Source: DASQEH01 sp035633755 (lineage in GTDB: Bacteria > Actinomycetota > Actinomycetes > Propionibacteriales > Nocardioidaceae). From it: a stretch of 42,425 nt of DNA. Below the pieces are notes generated by a model, which saw nothing but the letters and a program-made list of their open reading frames with translations, was not told the DNA's origin and ran no database searches. Below, one piece after another: positions 8,185 to 16,200 of this stretch. The stretch is taken from assembly GCA_035633755.1 (NCBI GenBank), contig DASQEH010000121.1:1-42425 (forward strand). Direction: 5' to 3'. The stretch's first letter is position 1. Each line of letters opens with the position of its first letter. The position numbers were made by a program, and so were the translations under genes.

Positions 8185-11100
8185 TCAGGAGCCGTCGGCC
8201 GACATGGCAGCCATCTTCTGGTCGACGTAATGCACGATGACGTACGCGAAAGGTCCAGGTGCCCGTCGGACACGCACGAGGCACTGCCTCGCCCGGTCCG
8301 CGTCGCCGGCCAGCGCAAAGACATCGGCCAGCAGCAACAAGGCGTGGGCTTCGGAGGGAGCGTCGCCAGCGCTCCGGAAGGCTTGGATCGCCGCTTCGAT
8401 CCGCGCGACCGGCTCGGCGGGGTCTGCGCCTAGCTTGGCGGCGGCCCAGGCGTCGGCGTAGTCCGCCACCCGCTCGAGAAAGGTCAGGCCGTACTGCTTG
8501 CTTATTTCCCGTCCGACGCGAGCGAGTCGCTGCGTGAGCTCGGCGTCGCCGAGCAGGGCGGAGTTCAAGGCGGCAATGGTGTAGGCGAACGCTCGCGGAC
8601 CTGGGCGGCCGGACTGCTCTGCTAGCTCGATGGCCTCGTCATCCAAGTCAACGGCGCGCGGGTCGCCAAGGAATGCGATCGTTTCCGCCTGGGACAGCAG
8701 CACGAGCGCCCCCAGGTGCTCCGGATAGGCCGCGAGCGACTCCGATGGCGCTGTCCGGGCGAGCTGCTGAGCCAGCTCAAGCTCGCGAACGCCCTCCCGC
8801 CAGTGCTCGAGCTGTCGAAACTTGCGAAAGGCAAGCATGAGGTGGCCAGCTACCCGAGCGGCCGGATCTGTGGCGGTCTCAGCGTGCGGCATCAGCGTCA
8901 GAGCGACCTGGTCAGCTGTCTCGAGCTCGTTGCGCGAGTTCAGCGACATCCACAGGGAGAACCACAGATGAGCGAGGTCCCCGTGGAGGCCTCCGGCGTC
9001 ACCCATGAGCCGACGCGCGCGCTGCACAACCTCCCGCGCGTCCGCGTTCCCCCACCCCCGATTGGTGGCCATGAACCGGAACAGGTTCAGCACCACGCCG
9101 AGCTCAGTCTGCGGGTCATAGGGAGCGTTCTGAATCAGGCGCAAAGCCCGGTGCAGGTAGAGCTCCGCCTGCTCGTACGCCAGCAGGGTGGCGGCGTGGT
9201 CAGCGGCGGCCAGGGTATAGCGCAACGGGCGGCCATCGGCCACCAGTTCGGCCGCGCGCCACATGTGCTCGGCCACCTCGCTGATGGGCGCGTCGACAGC
9301 CTCCAACGCGTCCGCGGCCCGGGCGTGGAGCTTGAGTGCCCGCCCCGGCGCGAGCGACTCGTAGACCGCCTCCTGCACGAGACCGTGGATGAAGCGGTAG
9401 CCCGTGAACGGTGCGGCCCTGACCTCGATCAGGCCATGTCGCGCGGCCACGTCCAAAGCGTCCAGGGCGGTTCCGACGTCGACGTCGGCTGCCCGGGCCA
9501 CCACGGCCGGTTCGAAGTCCCGGCCGAGCACAGAGGCGACGTCAAGGAGCTCCTTGGTGGCTCGTGGCAGGTTCCGGGTCCGGCTGTTCAGCACATGGCG
9601 GATGCCTGGAGGGAGCGTTGCGGCGATGGAGTAGTCGGCTGCTGCCAGGTTCGACTCGGCCAGCAGTTGCGCCATCTGTCGTACGAAGAAGGGATTGCCC
9701 GCCGTCCGCTCGTGGAGGAGCGTGACGACGTCGTCGGAGACCGAGACGCCGCTGACGGCTTCCGCGACGCCCGCGACGTCATGATGTGACAGGCCGCGCA
9801 GGACGATCTCTTCGACGCTGTCCTCGCGCGACACGCTGGCAAGCGCGGCATCGAGGTCCTCGGATCGCTCCGACGGCACATCGCGGTACGCCGCTGCCAG
9901 CAGGATCGGGCTTGTCGACAAGCGCGGCGCCAGGTGGGCGAGGAGCTCCAGCGACGGCACGTCGGCCCAGTGGAGGTCGTCGAGGGCCAAGACCAAGGGC
10001 TGCTCCTGCGATGCCTGGACGAGGAACGTCGTCAATGCCTCGTAGAGCAGGAAGCGCGCTGCGTGAGGGTCGGCAGCCGTCACCTCGTGCCGGCGGGCGA
10101 GCCGGCGAGCGACCTCCTCAGCGACCTGGGTGACGGGGAGGGCCGCACCTCTGGCCACCCGAGTCAGAGTCTCGTCGTCCATGGTGTCGGCGAGCGCCGT
10201 GATGGCCTGCGTCCACGGCCAGAAGGCCGGCGCACCCGTCGCGGCCGGTGACCGGCCTCGGTGCATCCGAACCCCGCGTCGATCAGCCAGCTCCCGCAGC
10301 TGGAGGAGCATCGTCGACTTGCCGATCCCGGCCTCGCCGGCCACGAGCAGGAGGGCACCGGCGCCACCGTCGACCAGCCGGTCGACGCTTGTGACGAGAG
10401 CGGCCATCTCGGATCGGCGGCCGACCACCTTGGGTCGAAGTGCAGCGGTATCGGTGGGCGCGCGCTGCGCGGCCGCACTGCGCTCTGCCGGTATTGACGC
10501 CGCAGGCGCGTCCAGCTGAGGGGACTGCTCGAGTATCTGCTGCATCAGCGCATCGAGTGACGGGCTCGGGTCCAGTCCGAGCTCATCGGCCAGCAGTGCG
10601 CGGAACTGGCGGTGCACGTTGAGCGCGTCGGGCGCTCGCCCGGCCCGGTAAAGCGCAAGCATGAGCTGACCACGCGGGTTCTCGCGGAGGGGATTGTCCG
10701 AGACGAACGCCTCCAGAGACGGCAAGGCGTCAAGGTGCCGGCCGAGCGCGAGCAGGGCTTCGAACCTGCCCTCGTCGGCGGCCAGCCGAAGCTCGCGCAG
10801 TCGTGTGATCGTGCTCTGCGCTGCCTCCAGGTCCGCCACCTCGGCGAGCGGATCTCCGCGCCACAGCTGAAGCGCCGAAGTGAAGGAGTCGAGCGCCTCA
10901 CTGGCCGCACCGCGACGGGTCAGGTCTCGTCCATCCTCGACGAGCCGCTCCAGGCGGACCGCATCAACCGCAGTCGGGTCGACCTCGATGGCGTAGCCCT
11001 GCCCCCTCGTCAGTAGGACGGGTTTGCTTCCGTCGACCTTCAGGGCAACCCGCAGGTAGGAGATGTACGACCGGAGCGTGACAGCGGCCTGCGGCGGCGG

Positions 11101-11322
11101 CCCTCCCTGCCACAGCTGGTCGATCAACCGTTCCGCCGATACGGCCTTTCCTACCTGAAGGAGCAGCAGGGTCAGCAATGCCCGCTGGCGGCGGGTCCCG
11201 ATCTTGACCGGCACACCTTGGTGTTCGACCACGAGAGGTCCGAGCATCCGGAAGAACAACGCATCACTCGCCTCTTCCGTGGTCACCGGCAGACTCTCCC
11301 ACGAATCGGAGGTATCGGACAC
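8185..11322 (-). CDS. SARP/BTAD-family regulator with AAA ATPase and TPR-like C-terminus
   Basis: AfsR-like signalling protein of up to 1045 residues. Domains in order: an OmpR-type winged helix (about 25-112: FRMLGPLVV, RQRALLTLLLL, ISYLRVAL), the bacterial transcriptional activation domain (115-265), a P-loop ATPase with Walker A GEAGIGKS at 329-336 and Walker B LVLALDD at 443-449, then a long helical repeat region to the end. Such proteins activate nearby genes when the ATPase/TPR part senses a signal. The farthest start is GTG at 11322, without a clear ribosome site; GTG at 11286 has GGGAG upstream and is a good alternative (1033 residues). It is divergent from the VOC gene and co-directional with the HMA-ABC-AOC-MMPL run, its most likely target. 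Confidence 0.9.
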   Translation of the reverse strand: MSDTSDSWESLPVTTEEASDALFFRMLGPLVVEHQGVPVKIGTRRQRALLTLLLLQVGKAVSAERLIDQLWQGGPPPQAAVTLRSYISYLRVALKVDGSKPVLLTRGQGYAIEVDPTAVDAVRLERLVEDGRDLTRRGAASEALDSFTSALQLWRGDPLAEVADLEAAQSTITRLRELRLAADEGRFEALLALGRHLDALPSLEAFVSDNPLRENPRGQLMLALYRAGRAPDALNVHRQFRALLADELGLDPSPSLDALMQQILEQSPQLDAPAASIPAERSAAAQRAPTDTAALRPKVVGRRSEMAALVTSVDRLVDGGAGALLLVAGEAGIGKSTMLLQLRELADRRGVRMHRGRSPAATGAPAFWPWTQAITALADTMDDETLTRVARGAALPVTQVAEEVARRLARRHEVTAADPHAARFLLYEALTTFLVQASQEQPLVLALDDLHWADVPSLELLAHLAPRLSTSPILLAAAYRDVPSERSEDLDAALASVSREDSVEEIVLRGLSHHDVAGVAEAVSGVSVSDDVVTLLHERTAGNPFFVRQMAQLLAESNLAAADYSIAATLPPGIRHVLNSRTRNLPRATKELLDVASVLGRDFEPAVVARAADVDVGTALDALDVAARHGLIEVRAAPFTGYRFIHGLVQEAVYESLAPGRALKLHARAADALEAVDAPISEVAEHMWRAAELVADGRPLRYTLAAADHAATLLAYEQAELYLHRALRLIQNAPYDPQTELGVVLNLFRFMATNRGWGNADAREVVQRARRLMGDAGGLHGDLAHLWFSLWMSLNSRNELETADQVALTLMPHAETATDPAARVAGHLMLAFRKFRQLEHWREGVRELELAQQLARTAPSESLAAYPEHLGALVLLSQAETIAFLGDPRAVDLDDEAIELAEQSGRPGPRAFAYTIAALNSALLGDAELTQRLARVGREISKQYGLTFLERVADYADAWAAAKLGADPAEPVARIEAAIQAFRSAGDAPSEAHALLLLADVFALAGDADRARQCLVRVRRAPGPFAYVIVHYVDQKMAAMSADGS

Positions 11323-11362
11323 TCGCAGGACGCGCGGACAGCCGTTCGCCGGTTAGGGTCGG

Positions 11363-12094
11363 ATGGTGCAATGGGTCGACTGCATCATCGACACTCCGGC
11401 CGAGTCGGCCGGCAGGGCTCGGTCGTTCTGGGCAGCGGCGATCGGATGGGAGGTCGGCGAGCCGTGGCCCGACCATCCGGAGTTCGTCAGCCTGGAGCCG
11501 CCGACCGGACCGTCCCACGTCCACGTGCAGGTGATCGACGGGCCTGCGCGAGTGCACGTCGATCTCAGCGTCCCCGACATCGACGTGGCGGCACAGCGCC
11601 ACGTCGCGCTCGGCGCGACCACCGGCACCAGGGCCGAGGAGTGGCAGGTGATGGCGTCGCCGGGGGGTCTGCCGTACTGCCTCATCCACGAGTCGCGGCA
11701 AGTGACGCGGGCAACGGCGACGCGCTGGCCCGACGGCCACGCCACCAGCCTGATCCAGGTGTGCATCGACTCACCGGAGGCTCTGCACGACCGTGAGGTT
11801 GCGTTCTGGGTGGAGCTCACCGGCTGGGAGCTGAAGGCCTCGGACAGCCCCGAGTTCGGCGGAAAGATCTACCCGAGTGACGGCCCACTCCACTTCCTGT
11901 TCCAGCGACTCGGCTCTGACGACAAGGCCACCCAAACTCGGGCTCATATCGACCTGGCTTCGGACGACGTACCTGGCGACGTGACCCGTCTGACCGAACT
12001 CGGGGCGAGCCTGATTGGGCCAGGTGACGGCTGGGTGGCGCTCCGCGACCCGAACGGTATGCCCTTCTGCCTCACGGAGCAGTCGCCGGGTTGA
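11363..12094 (+). CDS. Two-domain VOC (glyoxalase/bleomycin-resistance fold) protein
   Basis: 243 residues made of two VOC modules of about 120 residues (DCIIDTPAES...PYCLIHE and QVCIDSPEAL...PFCLTE), each with the beta-alpha-beta-beta-beta pattern. The family holds a divalent metal or binds a small ligand; the usual metal His/Glu residues are only partly evident, so it may be a binding protein rather than an enzyme. ATG is at 11363. A -10-like TAGGGT at 11354 lies just six bases before the in-frame GTG at 11366, which suggests a leaderless message starting at that GTG. Divergent from the SARP regulator with about 40 bp between them, so they may share control. Confidence 0.88.
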   Translation: MVQWVDCIIDTPAESAGRARSFWAAAIGWEVGEPWPDHPEFVSLEPPTGPSHVHVQVIDGPARVHVDLSVPDIDVAAQRHVALGATTGTRAEEWQVMASPGGLPYCLIHESRQVTRATATRWPDGHATSLIQVCIDSPEALHDREVAFWVELTGWELKASDSPEFGGKIYPSDGPLHFLFQRLGSDDKATQTRAHIDLASDDVPGDVTRLTELGASLIGPGDGWVALRDPNGMPFCLTEQSPG

Positions 12095-12151
12095 TGGCCC
12101 TGGACCGAGCCAGGCGTGACGGTCCGCCGCGTTTCCTTCGCAGCAGATTTC

Positions 12152-12168
12152 GCTCACGAGTCGTGAGC
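12152..12168. terminator. 17-bp palindrome between convergent genes
   Basis: GCTCACGA-G-TCGTGAGC is perfect. As RNA it gives a 7-bp stem with a 3-base loop. It sits between the VOC stop (12094) and the MarR stop (12206), so it can end transcription from either side. T runs are absent. A protein-binding site is possible but less likely away from any promoter. Confidence 0.4.
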
Positions 12169-12205
12169 TCCATGTCGCCCGCTGGTTCCTGCCGCGGATG
12201 CTGGA

Positions 12206-12682
12206 TCAGCTGGTCGTTGAAGGCGACGTCGTTGTCGGCAGCGCGAACGGATCGGTGATGAGGCGCAGCTCCTGCAGGCTGCTGCGCAGCTGCCGAGTTC
12301 GAGCCCGGCCAAGGTGAGCCTCCCAGGTCGCCTCGACCTCACGGACGACGGGCGAGCTGAGGTCGATGAGCTCGCGGCCACGTGGCGCAATAGTGACGAG
12401 GCGCGCGCGAGCATCCTCCGGATCGGGGTCCCGTCTCACGTAGCCGGCTCGTTCCAGCTGGTCGACGATCGAGCCGACGGTCTGCTTGCTGAGCTGTGCC
12501 GCCTCGGCGAGCTCGGAGAGACGTGAGCCCTCGGGGTTGATACGGGCGAAGACGCGTGCCTGGTTGAGCCCGATGTCGTGACCGTGAGCCTTGAGGGCGG
12601 CCATCACGGCGGACTCCATGAAGCGGTAGGGAATGAACATCAGTAAGCCGAGATTGAGATCATCCGCAGCACTCGCAGTCAC
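12206..12682 (-). CDS. MarR-family transcriptional regulator
   Basis: 158 residues. GTG at 12682 is preferred because AAGGG lies seven bases upstream; a longer reading from TTG at 12700 is possible. The winged helix is clear: ARINPEGSRLSELAEAAQLSKQTVGSIVDQLERAGYVRRDPDPEDARARLVTI in two parts, with recognition helix SKQTVGSIVDQLE and the wing DPEDARARLV. Flanking helices form the dimer. It is divergent from the MDMPI-type gene at 12754, across two operator-like repeats placed in and next to that gene's promoter, so repression of both genes is likely. Confidence 0.93.
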   Translation of the reverse strand: MTASAADDLNLGLLMFIPYRFMESAVMAALKAHGHDIGLNQARVFARINPEGSRLSELAEAAQLSKQTVGSIVDQLERAGYVRRDPDPEDARARLVTIAPRGRELIDLSSPVVREVEATWEAHLGRARTRQLRSSLQELRLITDPFALPTTTSPSTTS

Positions 12683-12692
12683 GCCCACACCC

Positions 12693-12721
12693 TTGCACAA
12701 GTCCGAGACATGGACTATGTT
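12693..12721 (+). promoter_or_regulatory. Promoter of the MDMPI-type gene
   Basis: TTGCAC (12693-12698) and TATGTT (12716-12721) are 17 bp apart, giving a start near 12728 and a leader of about 25 bases before ATG at 12754. The match is good for a housekeeping sigma factor. Confidence 0.55.
12700..12716. promoter_or_regulatory. Candidate MarR operator A
   Basis: AGTCC-N7-GGACT, a 17-bp inverted repeat that fills the spacer between the -35 and -10 of the MDMPI promoter. Shares the GTCCGA half-site with operator B. Confidence 0.5.
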
Positions 12722-12722
12722 C

Positions 12723-12737
12723 GTCCGAAACTCGGAC
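12723..12737. promoter_or_regulatory. Candidate MarR operator B
   Basis: GTCCGA-AAC-TCGGAC, a perfect 15-bp inverted repeat covering the predicted transcription start. With site A about one and a half to two helical turns away, cooperative binding of two MarR dimers is plausible. Confidence 0.6.
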
Positions 12738-12753
12738 TAACGGGGTGGTATAC

Positions 12754-13389
12754 ATGGATGAGCAGTACTGGTCAGGCGTCAGTCGCTTGCGACTGCAGGT
12801 CGCTGACCTCCTCGAGTCCCTTTCCGAGAGTGAGTGGAACGCTCCGTCTCTCTGCCAAGGGTGGCGTGTCCGCGACGTCGCCGGTCACCTGTCGATCGTC
12901 CCCACGATCACCACGTGGGATCTCATTGCTGCAGTGCCGCACGCCGGCTTCGACGCGAACCGCATCAACACCCACCTGGCGGTCCGTCACGGCACCCGCT
13001 GCCCCGCAGACATCCTGGCCGACCTCCGCGCTCATGCGGCGGATCGGCGCACGGCCAAGGTGCTCGACACCCGGAACTCCCTCTTCGACGTCATTGTGCA
13101 CAGCCAGGACATCGCCATCCCAACAGGCCGAGATTTCACGGTCTCCAGCGAGTACACGCGCCGAGGCGTGCAGCGAGTCTGGGAGATGGGATGGCCCTTC
13201 CACGCTCGACGCAGACTGAGCGGCCTGTCGTTGCGGGCCACGGATACTGATTGGACCGTCGGCGCCGGACCGGAGGTGAATGGGACAGCCCTGGCGCTCC
13301 TGCTCCTGCTCACCGGACGCGCCGCTGCGGTTCTCGACCATCTGGAGGGCTCCGGTGTCAGTGCGCTGAGAGCCTCAGTGTCCGGGTGA
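12754..13389 (+). CDS. MDMPI/DinB-type maleylpyruvate-isomerase-family protein
   Basis: 211 residues, start ATG at 12754 with GGGGTGG upstream. The N-terminal four-helix part has the family pattern: ESEWNAPSLCQGWRVRDVAGHLSIV (helices 1-2) with the conserved His of the GHL motif, then IVHSQDIAIPTGR with a second conserved His-Asp. These histidines form the metal site in DinB/MDMPI proteins, which use thiols such as mycothiol. The C-terminal part (ATDTDWTVGAGPEV and LLLLTGR) is the sterol-carrier-like domain seen in this group. Physiological substrate unknown. Divergent from and probably controlled by the MarR gene. Confidence 0.88.
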   Translation: MDEQYWSGVSRLRLQVADLLESLSESEWNAPSLCQGWRVRDVAGHLSIVPTITTWDLIAAVPHAGFDANRINTHLAVRHGTRCPADILADLRAHAADRRTAKVLDTRNSLFDVIVHSQDIAIPTGRDFTVSSEYTRRGVQRVWEMGWPFHARRRLSGLSLRATDTDWTVGAGPEVNGTALALLLLLTGRAAAVLDHLEGSGVSALRASVSG

Positions 13390-13448
13390 CGGCCCTGCGA
13401 CGGCAGCTGATCACCACCGAACTCCAGGTGAGGGCGGGTACTGATGTC

Positions 13449-13464
13449 CGCCTGCAGGCAGGCG
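13449..13464. terminator. Hairpin downstream of the MDMPI-type gene
   Basis: CGCCTGC-AG-GCAGGCG folds to a 6-bp stem with a 4-base loop, 60 bp after the stop at 13389 and followed by TTGG. Probably the end of that transcript, though the T tract is very short. Confidence 0.35.
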
Positions 13465-13522
13465 TTGGATGCCGGTGCGCCGCTCAACTCGCAGGCGGCT
13501 GATCCCGGCAGGAAGGTCCCCG

Positions 13523-13733
13523 TCAGACCTCGGCATCAGCCGGAATCGACCGGTGCGTGTCCGCGCTCCGGAACTCCGTGTAGGTGTAGGGGTTGTCGAG
13601 GATCTTGGTCTCCGGGATCTCGGGGTTCATGCCCCCGGTCCACGCCTTCTCGCCGAGCGCGGACTGCAGGTGATCGACGGTCGCCTCGACGGTCCGACGA
13701 GTGGAGGAAGATCGCGGACGGCCGTCCGCCCAG
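13523..13733 (-). pseudogene. C-terminal remnant of an unidentified protein
   Basis: The last 60 or so codons before TGA at 13523 have very high third-position GC and a protein-like composition (VDHLQSALGEKAW, then NPEIPETKILDNPYTYTEF and SADTHRSIP). No start codon lies at a sensible place. Upstream, the coding-like signal continues in a different frame (GGRPSAIFLHSSD at about 13692-13733), which indicates a frameshift. I do not recognise the family. It lies just before the CoA-transferase gene on the opposite strand. The rest of 13390-13890 holds no other gene I can support. Confidence 0.4.
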
Positions 13734-13890
13734 CGACCCGACTCACCTGCGTGTGACGGCGCCTCGAGTGTCAAGGGTCTGTCACAGGGGCCGTCGTCAT
13801 GGACGCATTGACACCGAAGGGGCCACCTCCCAGACTGCTTGCGAACAGTCGTCCGCACAACGGACACCACGCGCTAGGTGAGGGCTGAGG

Positions 13891-15081
13891 ATGACCGTGT
13901 CAGGGCCTTTGAGCGGCCTCGTGGTGGCCGACTTCTCACGGGTCCTTGCGGGTCCCTACGCCAGCATGCTGCTCGCCGACATGGGCGCTGAGGTCGTCAA
14001 GGTGGAGAGCCCCCACGGTGACGACACCCGGACCTGGATGCCGCCGGTCCGCGACGGCCTCTCGACGTACTACCTGGCCATCAACCGCAACAAGCGGTCC
14101 GTCGCCCTCGACCTGCGCGACGAGACCGACAACACGCTGGCGCGGGAACTGGCTCACCGCGCCGACATCATGCTGGAGAACTTCAAGCCCGGTGGGCTCA
14201 GGAAGTACGGGCTGGACTACGACTCGGTGAGTGCTCGCAACCCGGGCGTCATCTACGCCTCGATCAGCGGTTTCGGCTCCGGCGGTGGCGCTGCACTGCC
14301 CGGCTACGACTTGATCGTGCAAGCGATCTCGGGGCTGATGAGCCTGACGGGCGACGCGGACGGCGAGCCCTATCGCGCCGGCATCTCTATCTTCGACGTG
14401 ATGTCGGGGATGCAGGCGACCATCGGGGTGCTCGCCGCTCTCGAGCACCGCAACCGGACAGGGGCGGGCCAGCATGTCGAGGTCAACCTGCTGTCGACCG
14501 CGTTGTCGGGCATGGTCAACCAGGCCAGTGCCTACGTGGCCGGAGGCGTGGTGCCCACTCGGATGGGCAACTCGCACCCAAGCCTCTTCCCCTACGAGCC
14601 GCTGCCGACCGCCGACGGGGACCTCATTGTGACTGCCGGCAACGACGGTCAGTTCCGTCGGCTCTGCGAGGTTCTGGGCGTGCCTGAGCTGGTGGACGAT
14701 CCGCGCTTCCAGCGCAACCAGGATCGCACCGCCAACCGGGACGAGCTTCGCCCGCTGCTTGTCGAGCGGCTGAGCACGCGCACCAAGATGGAGTGGTTCC
14801 GCGAGCTGATCGACGCCGGCGTGGCGTGTGGACCCATCAACACGGTGGCCGACGGCGTGGCCTTCGCCGAGGAGGTGGGGCTCGACCCGGTCGTGTCCGT
14901 GGGCGAACCCGGCAGCGAGATGCCCTCGATCCGCAATCCGATCACCTTCTCGCAGACGCCGGTGGACTACCGACTCCCGCCCCCGTCGCTGGACGAGCAC
15001 GGAGCCGATATCCGGAGATGGTTGAGCGAGCCGACGCCCGATGCGGGACCTGGTCGGTACGTGGACGAGAGGCAGGAATGA
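13891..15081 (+). CDS. Family III CoA-transferase (CaiB/BaiF type)
   Basis: 396 residues, start ATG at 13891 after a GAGG. Enzymes of this family move CoA between carboxylic acids through an aspartyl-CoA thioester. The N-terminus LSGLVVADFSRVLAGPYASMLLADMGAEVVKVE is typical. GYDLIVQAISGLMSLTG follows, then SIFDVMSGM, where Asp169 falls at the position of the catalytic Asp169 of formyl-CoA transferase. The C-terminal small domain holds ACGPINTVADGV and RNPITFS. The stop overlaps the start of the next gene by four bases. The pair should form and then cleave, or rearrange, a CoA ester; donor and acceptor cannot be read from sequence. Confidence 0.93.
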   Translation: MTVSGPLSGLVVADFSRVLAGPYASMLLADMGAEVVKVESPHGDDTRTWMPPVRDGLSTYYLAINRNKRSVALDLRDETDNTLARELAHRADIMLENFKPGGLRKYGLDYDSVSARNPGVIYASISGFGSGGGAALPGYDLIVQAISGLMSLTGDADGEPYRAGISIFDVMSGMQATIGVLAALEHRNRTGAGQHVEVNLLSTALSGMVNQASAYVAGGVVPTRMGNSHPSLFPYEPLPTADGDLIVTAGNDGQFRRLCEVLGVPELVDDPRFQRNQDRTANRDELRPLLVERLSTRTKMEWFRELIDAGVACGPINTVADGVAFAEEVGLDPVVSVGEPGSEMPSIRNPITFSQTPVDYRLPPPSLDEHGADIRRWLSEPTPDAGPGRYVDERQE

Positions 15082-15896
15082 CCGAAGACCGGAGCTACCC
15101 GACGTCGCTCGGCACGTCGGACGCGACCACCATCTCGCTGCTGGGACAGGACCTGGCCACCGACCTGATGGGCAACGTCGGGTTCGCCGAGCTCGCGATG
15201 TGGCTGGTGACGCAGCAACGACCGGCCCCGTCTCAAGTCCGTGTGCTCGAGGCCGTCCTCGTCGCCCTCGCCGACCACGGATTCACGCCCACCGCCATCG
15301 CTGCCCGGTTGACCTATCTCTCGGCGCCGGACTCTCTCCAGGGCGCACTGGCCTCCGGGCTCCTCGGCGGTGGCTCCCGGTTCCTCGGCGTGACCGAAGA
15401 CTGTGGCGCCTTCCTTGCCGACGCGCTCACGCGCCACCCGGAGCAGCGACCCACGGACGAGACGGACGACGCCGCGTGGGACGACTTGGCTCGGGCGGCC
15501 GTCACCGAGGCCCGCGCTGGGGGCACGTACGTGCCGGGGCTCGGGCACCCCGTCCACAAGGAGCTGGATCCGCGGACACCGCGCCTGATGCAGATAGCTG
15601 AGGAGGAAGGGCTCAAGGGCCCGCACCTGCGGCTCTTCGACGCAATCGGCCGGGTGCACCAGGAGATCCTCGGACGCAGGCTCCCGCTCAACGGCGCCGG
15701 AGTCTGCGGAGCCGCCCTCGCGGACCTCGGCCTGCCGGTGGAGCTGTTGCGCGGGTTCGCGTTGCTGGCGCGGACGGCAGGGTTGCTTGGACACATCGCA
15801 GAGGAACGACGGCGTCCGATGGCCATGGACGTCTACATGGCCGTGGACCGGGCGGCGACGTACGTGGAGCCCGACGTCTCGCCGTCGAACGACTGA
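15078..15896 (+). CDS. Citryl-CoA-lyase-like / citrate-synthase-fold protein
   Basis: 272 residues, start ATG at 15078 overlapping the CoA-transferase stop. The length matches stand-alone citryl-CoA lyases and the lyase domain of ATP-citrate lyase. Matching landmarks are ADHG with His67, SGLLGGGSRF (ACLY has a GDRF equivalent), GLGHPV with His157, and LPLNGAGVCGAALADLG. In the last motif the family normally reads N-V-D-G; here it is N-G-A-G, so the catalytic Asp is replaced by Ala207. Two of the three catalytic positions are therefore kept. The enzyme may act on another beta-hydroxyacyl-CoA, or by another base. Tight coupling to the transferase says that its substrate is a CoA ester made by that enzyme. 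Confidence 0.85.
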   Translation: MTEDRSYPTSLGTSDATTISLLGQDLATDLMGNVGFAELAMWLVTQQRPAPSQVRVLEAVLVALADHGFTPTAIAARLTYLSAPDSLQGALASGLLGGGSRFLGVTEDCGAFLADALTRHPEQRPTDETDDAAWDDLARAAVTEARAGGTYVPGLGHPVHKELDPRTPRLMQIAEEEGLKGPHLRLFDAIGRVHQEILGRRLPLNGAGVCGAALADLGLPVELLRGFALLARTAGLLGHIAEERRRPMAMDVYMAVDRAATYVEPDVSPSND

Positions 15897-15910
15897 GCGA
15901 CGGAGGCAGA

Positions 15911-16033
15911 CTGGCAGAGATCGTCGCGGTGATCGCGTCGACGCACCAGACGAGCCACTCGGGTTCCAGCTCGAGTACGCCCGGCGGTTGCAGCACTTCA
16001 CCCTTCCCTACCCCGACCTCGCGACCTGAGTAG
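15911..16033 (+). pseudogene. Remnant with a LigB/extradiol-dioxygenase-like N-terminus
   Basis: A GGAGG at 15902 is followed by CTG (15911) and codons for LAEIVAVIASTH. This closely resembles the start of class III extradiol dioxygenase (LigB-type) proteins, usually MAEIVxVIAxxHH. A few codons later the coding-like signal moves to another frame, PDEPLGFQLEYARRLQHF, ending at a stop at 16029. I read this as the two ends of a gene joined by an internal deletion, with the start changed from ATG to CTG. It follows the CoA-transferase/lyase pair directly and may once have been part of that operon. The identification rests on a short stretch and is tentative. The remaining bases to 16183 hold no gene I can support. 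Confidence 0.35.
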
Positions 16034-16183
16034 CAGCGTGCGAGCAGCTGCTCTCCACGCTCACGGTCAGCCTCCGGACGTGGTCGACCAGGCTGAACCC
16101 GTGGCGGGCCCGGGCCAGGTTCTGGTGCGCGACGGTAGTGCGCAGTCCCGTCCAGTCCTCGCAGTGGGCTGACAGCAGCCAGC

Positions 16184-16200
16184 CCGTGGCCGAGCCACGG
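16184..16200. promoter_or_regulatory. 17-bp palindrome upstream of the SnoaL-like gene
   Basis: CCGTGGC-CGA-GCCACGG, perfect 7-bp arms. It lies in the -35/spacer region of a promoter whose -10 is AATAAT (16205-16210), six bases before ATG at 16217. A regulator bound here would control the SnoaL-like gene. It could also be a hairpin ending transcripts from upstream. Confidence 0.45.

Noticed and set aside
13936..15000. 354-residue minus-strand frame opposite the CoA-transferase gene
   Set aside because: His/Val/Arg-rich antisense frame; the plus strand carries a textbook family III CoA-transferase.
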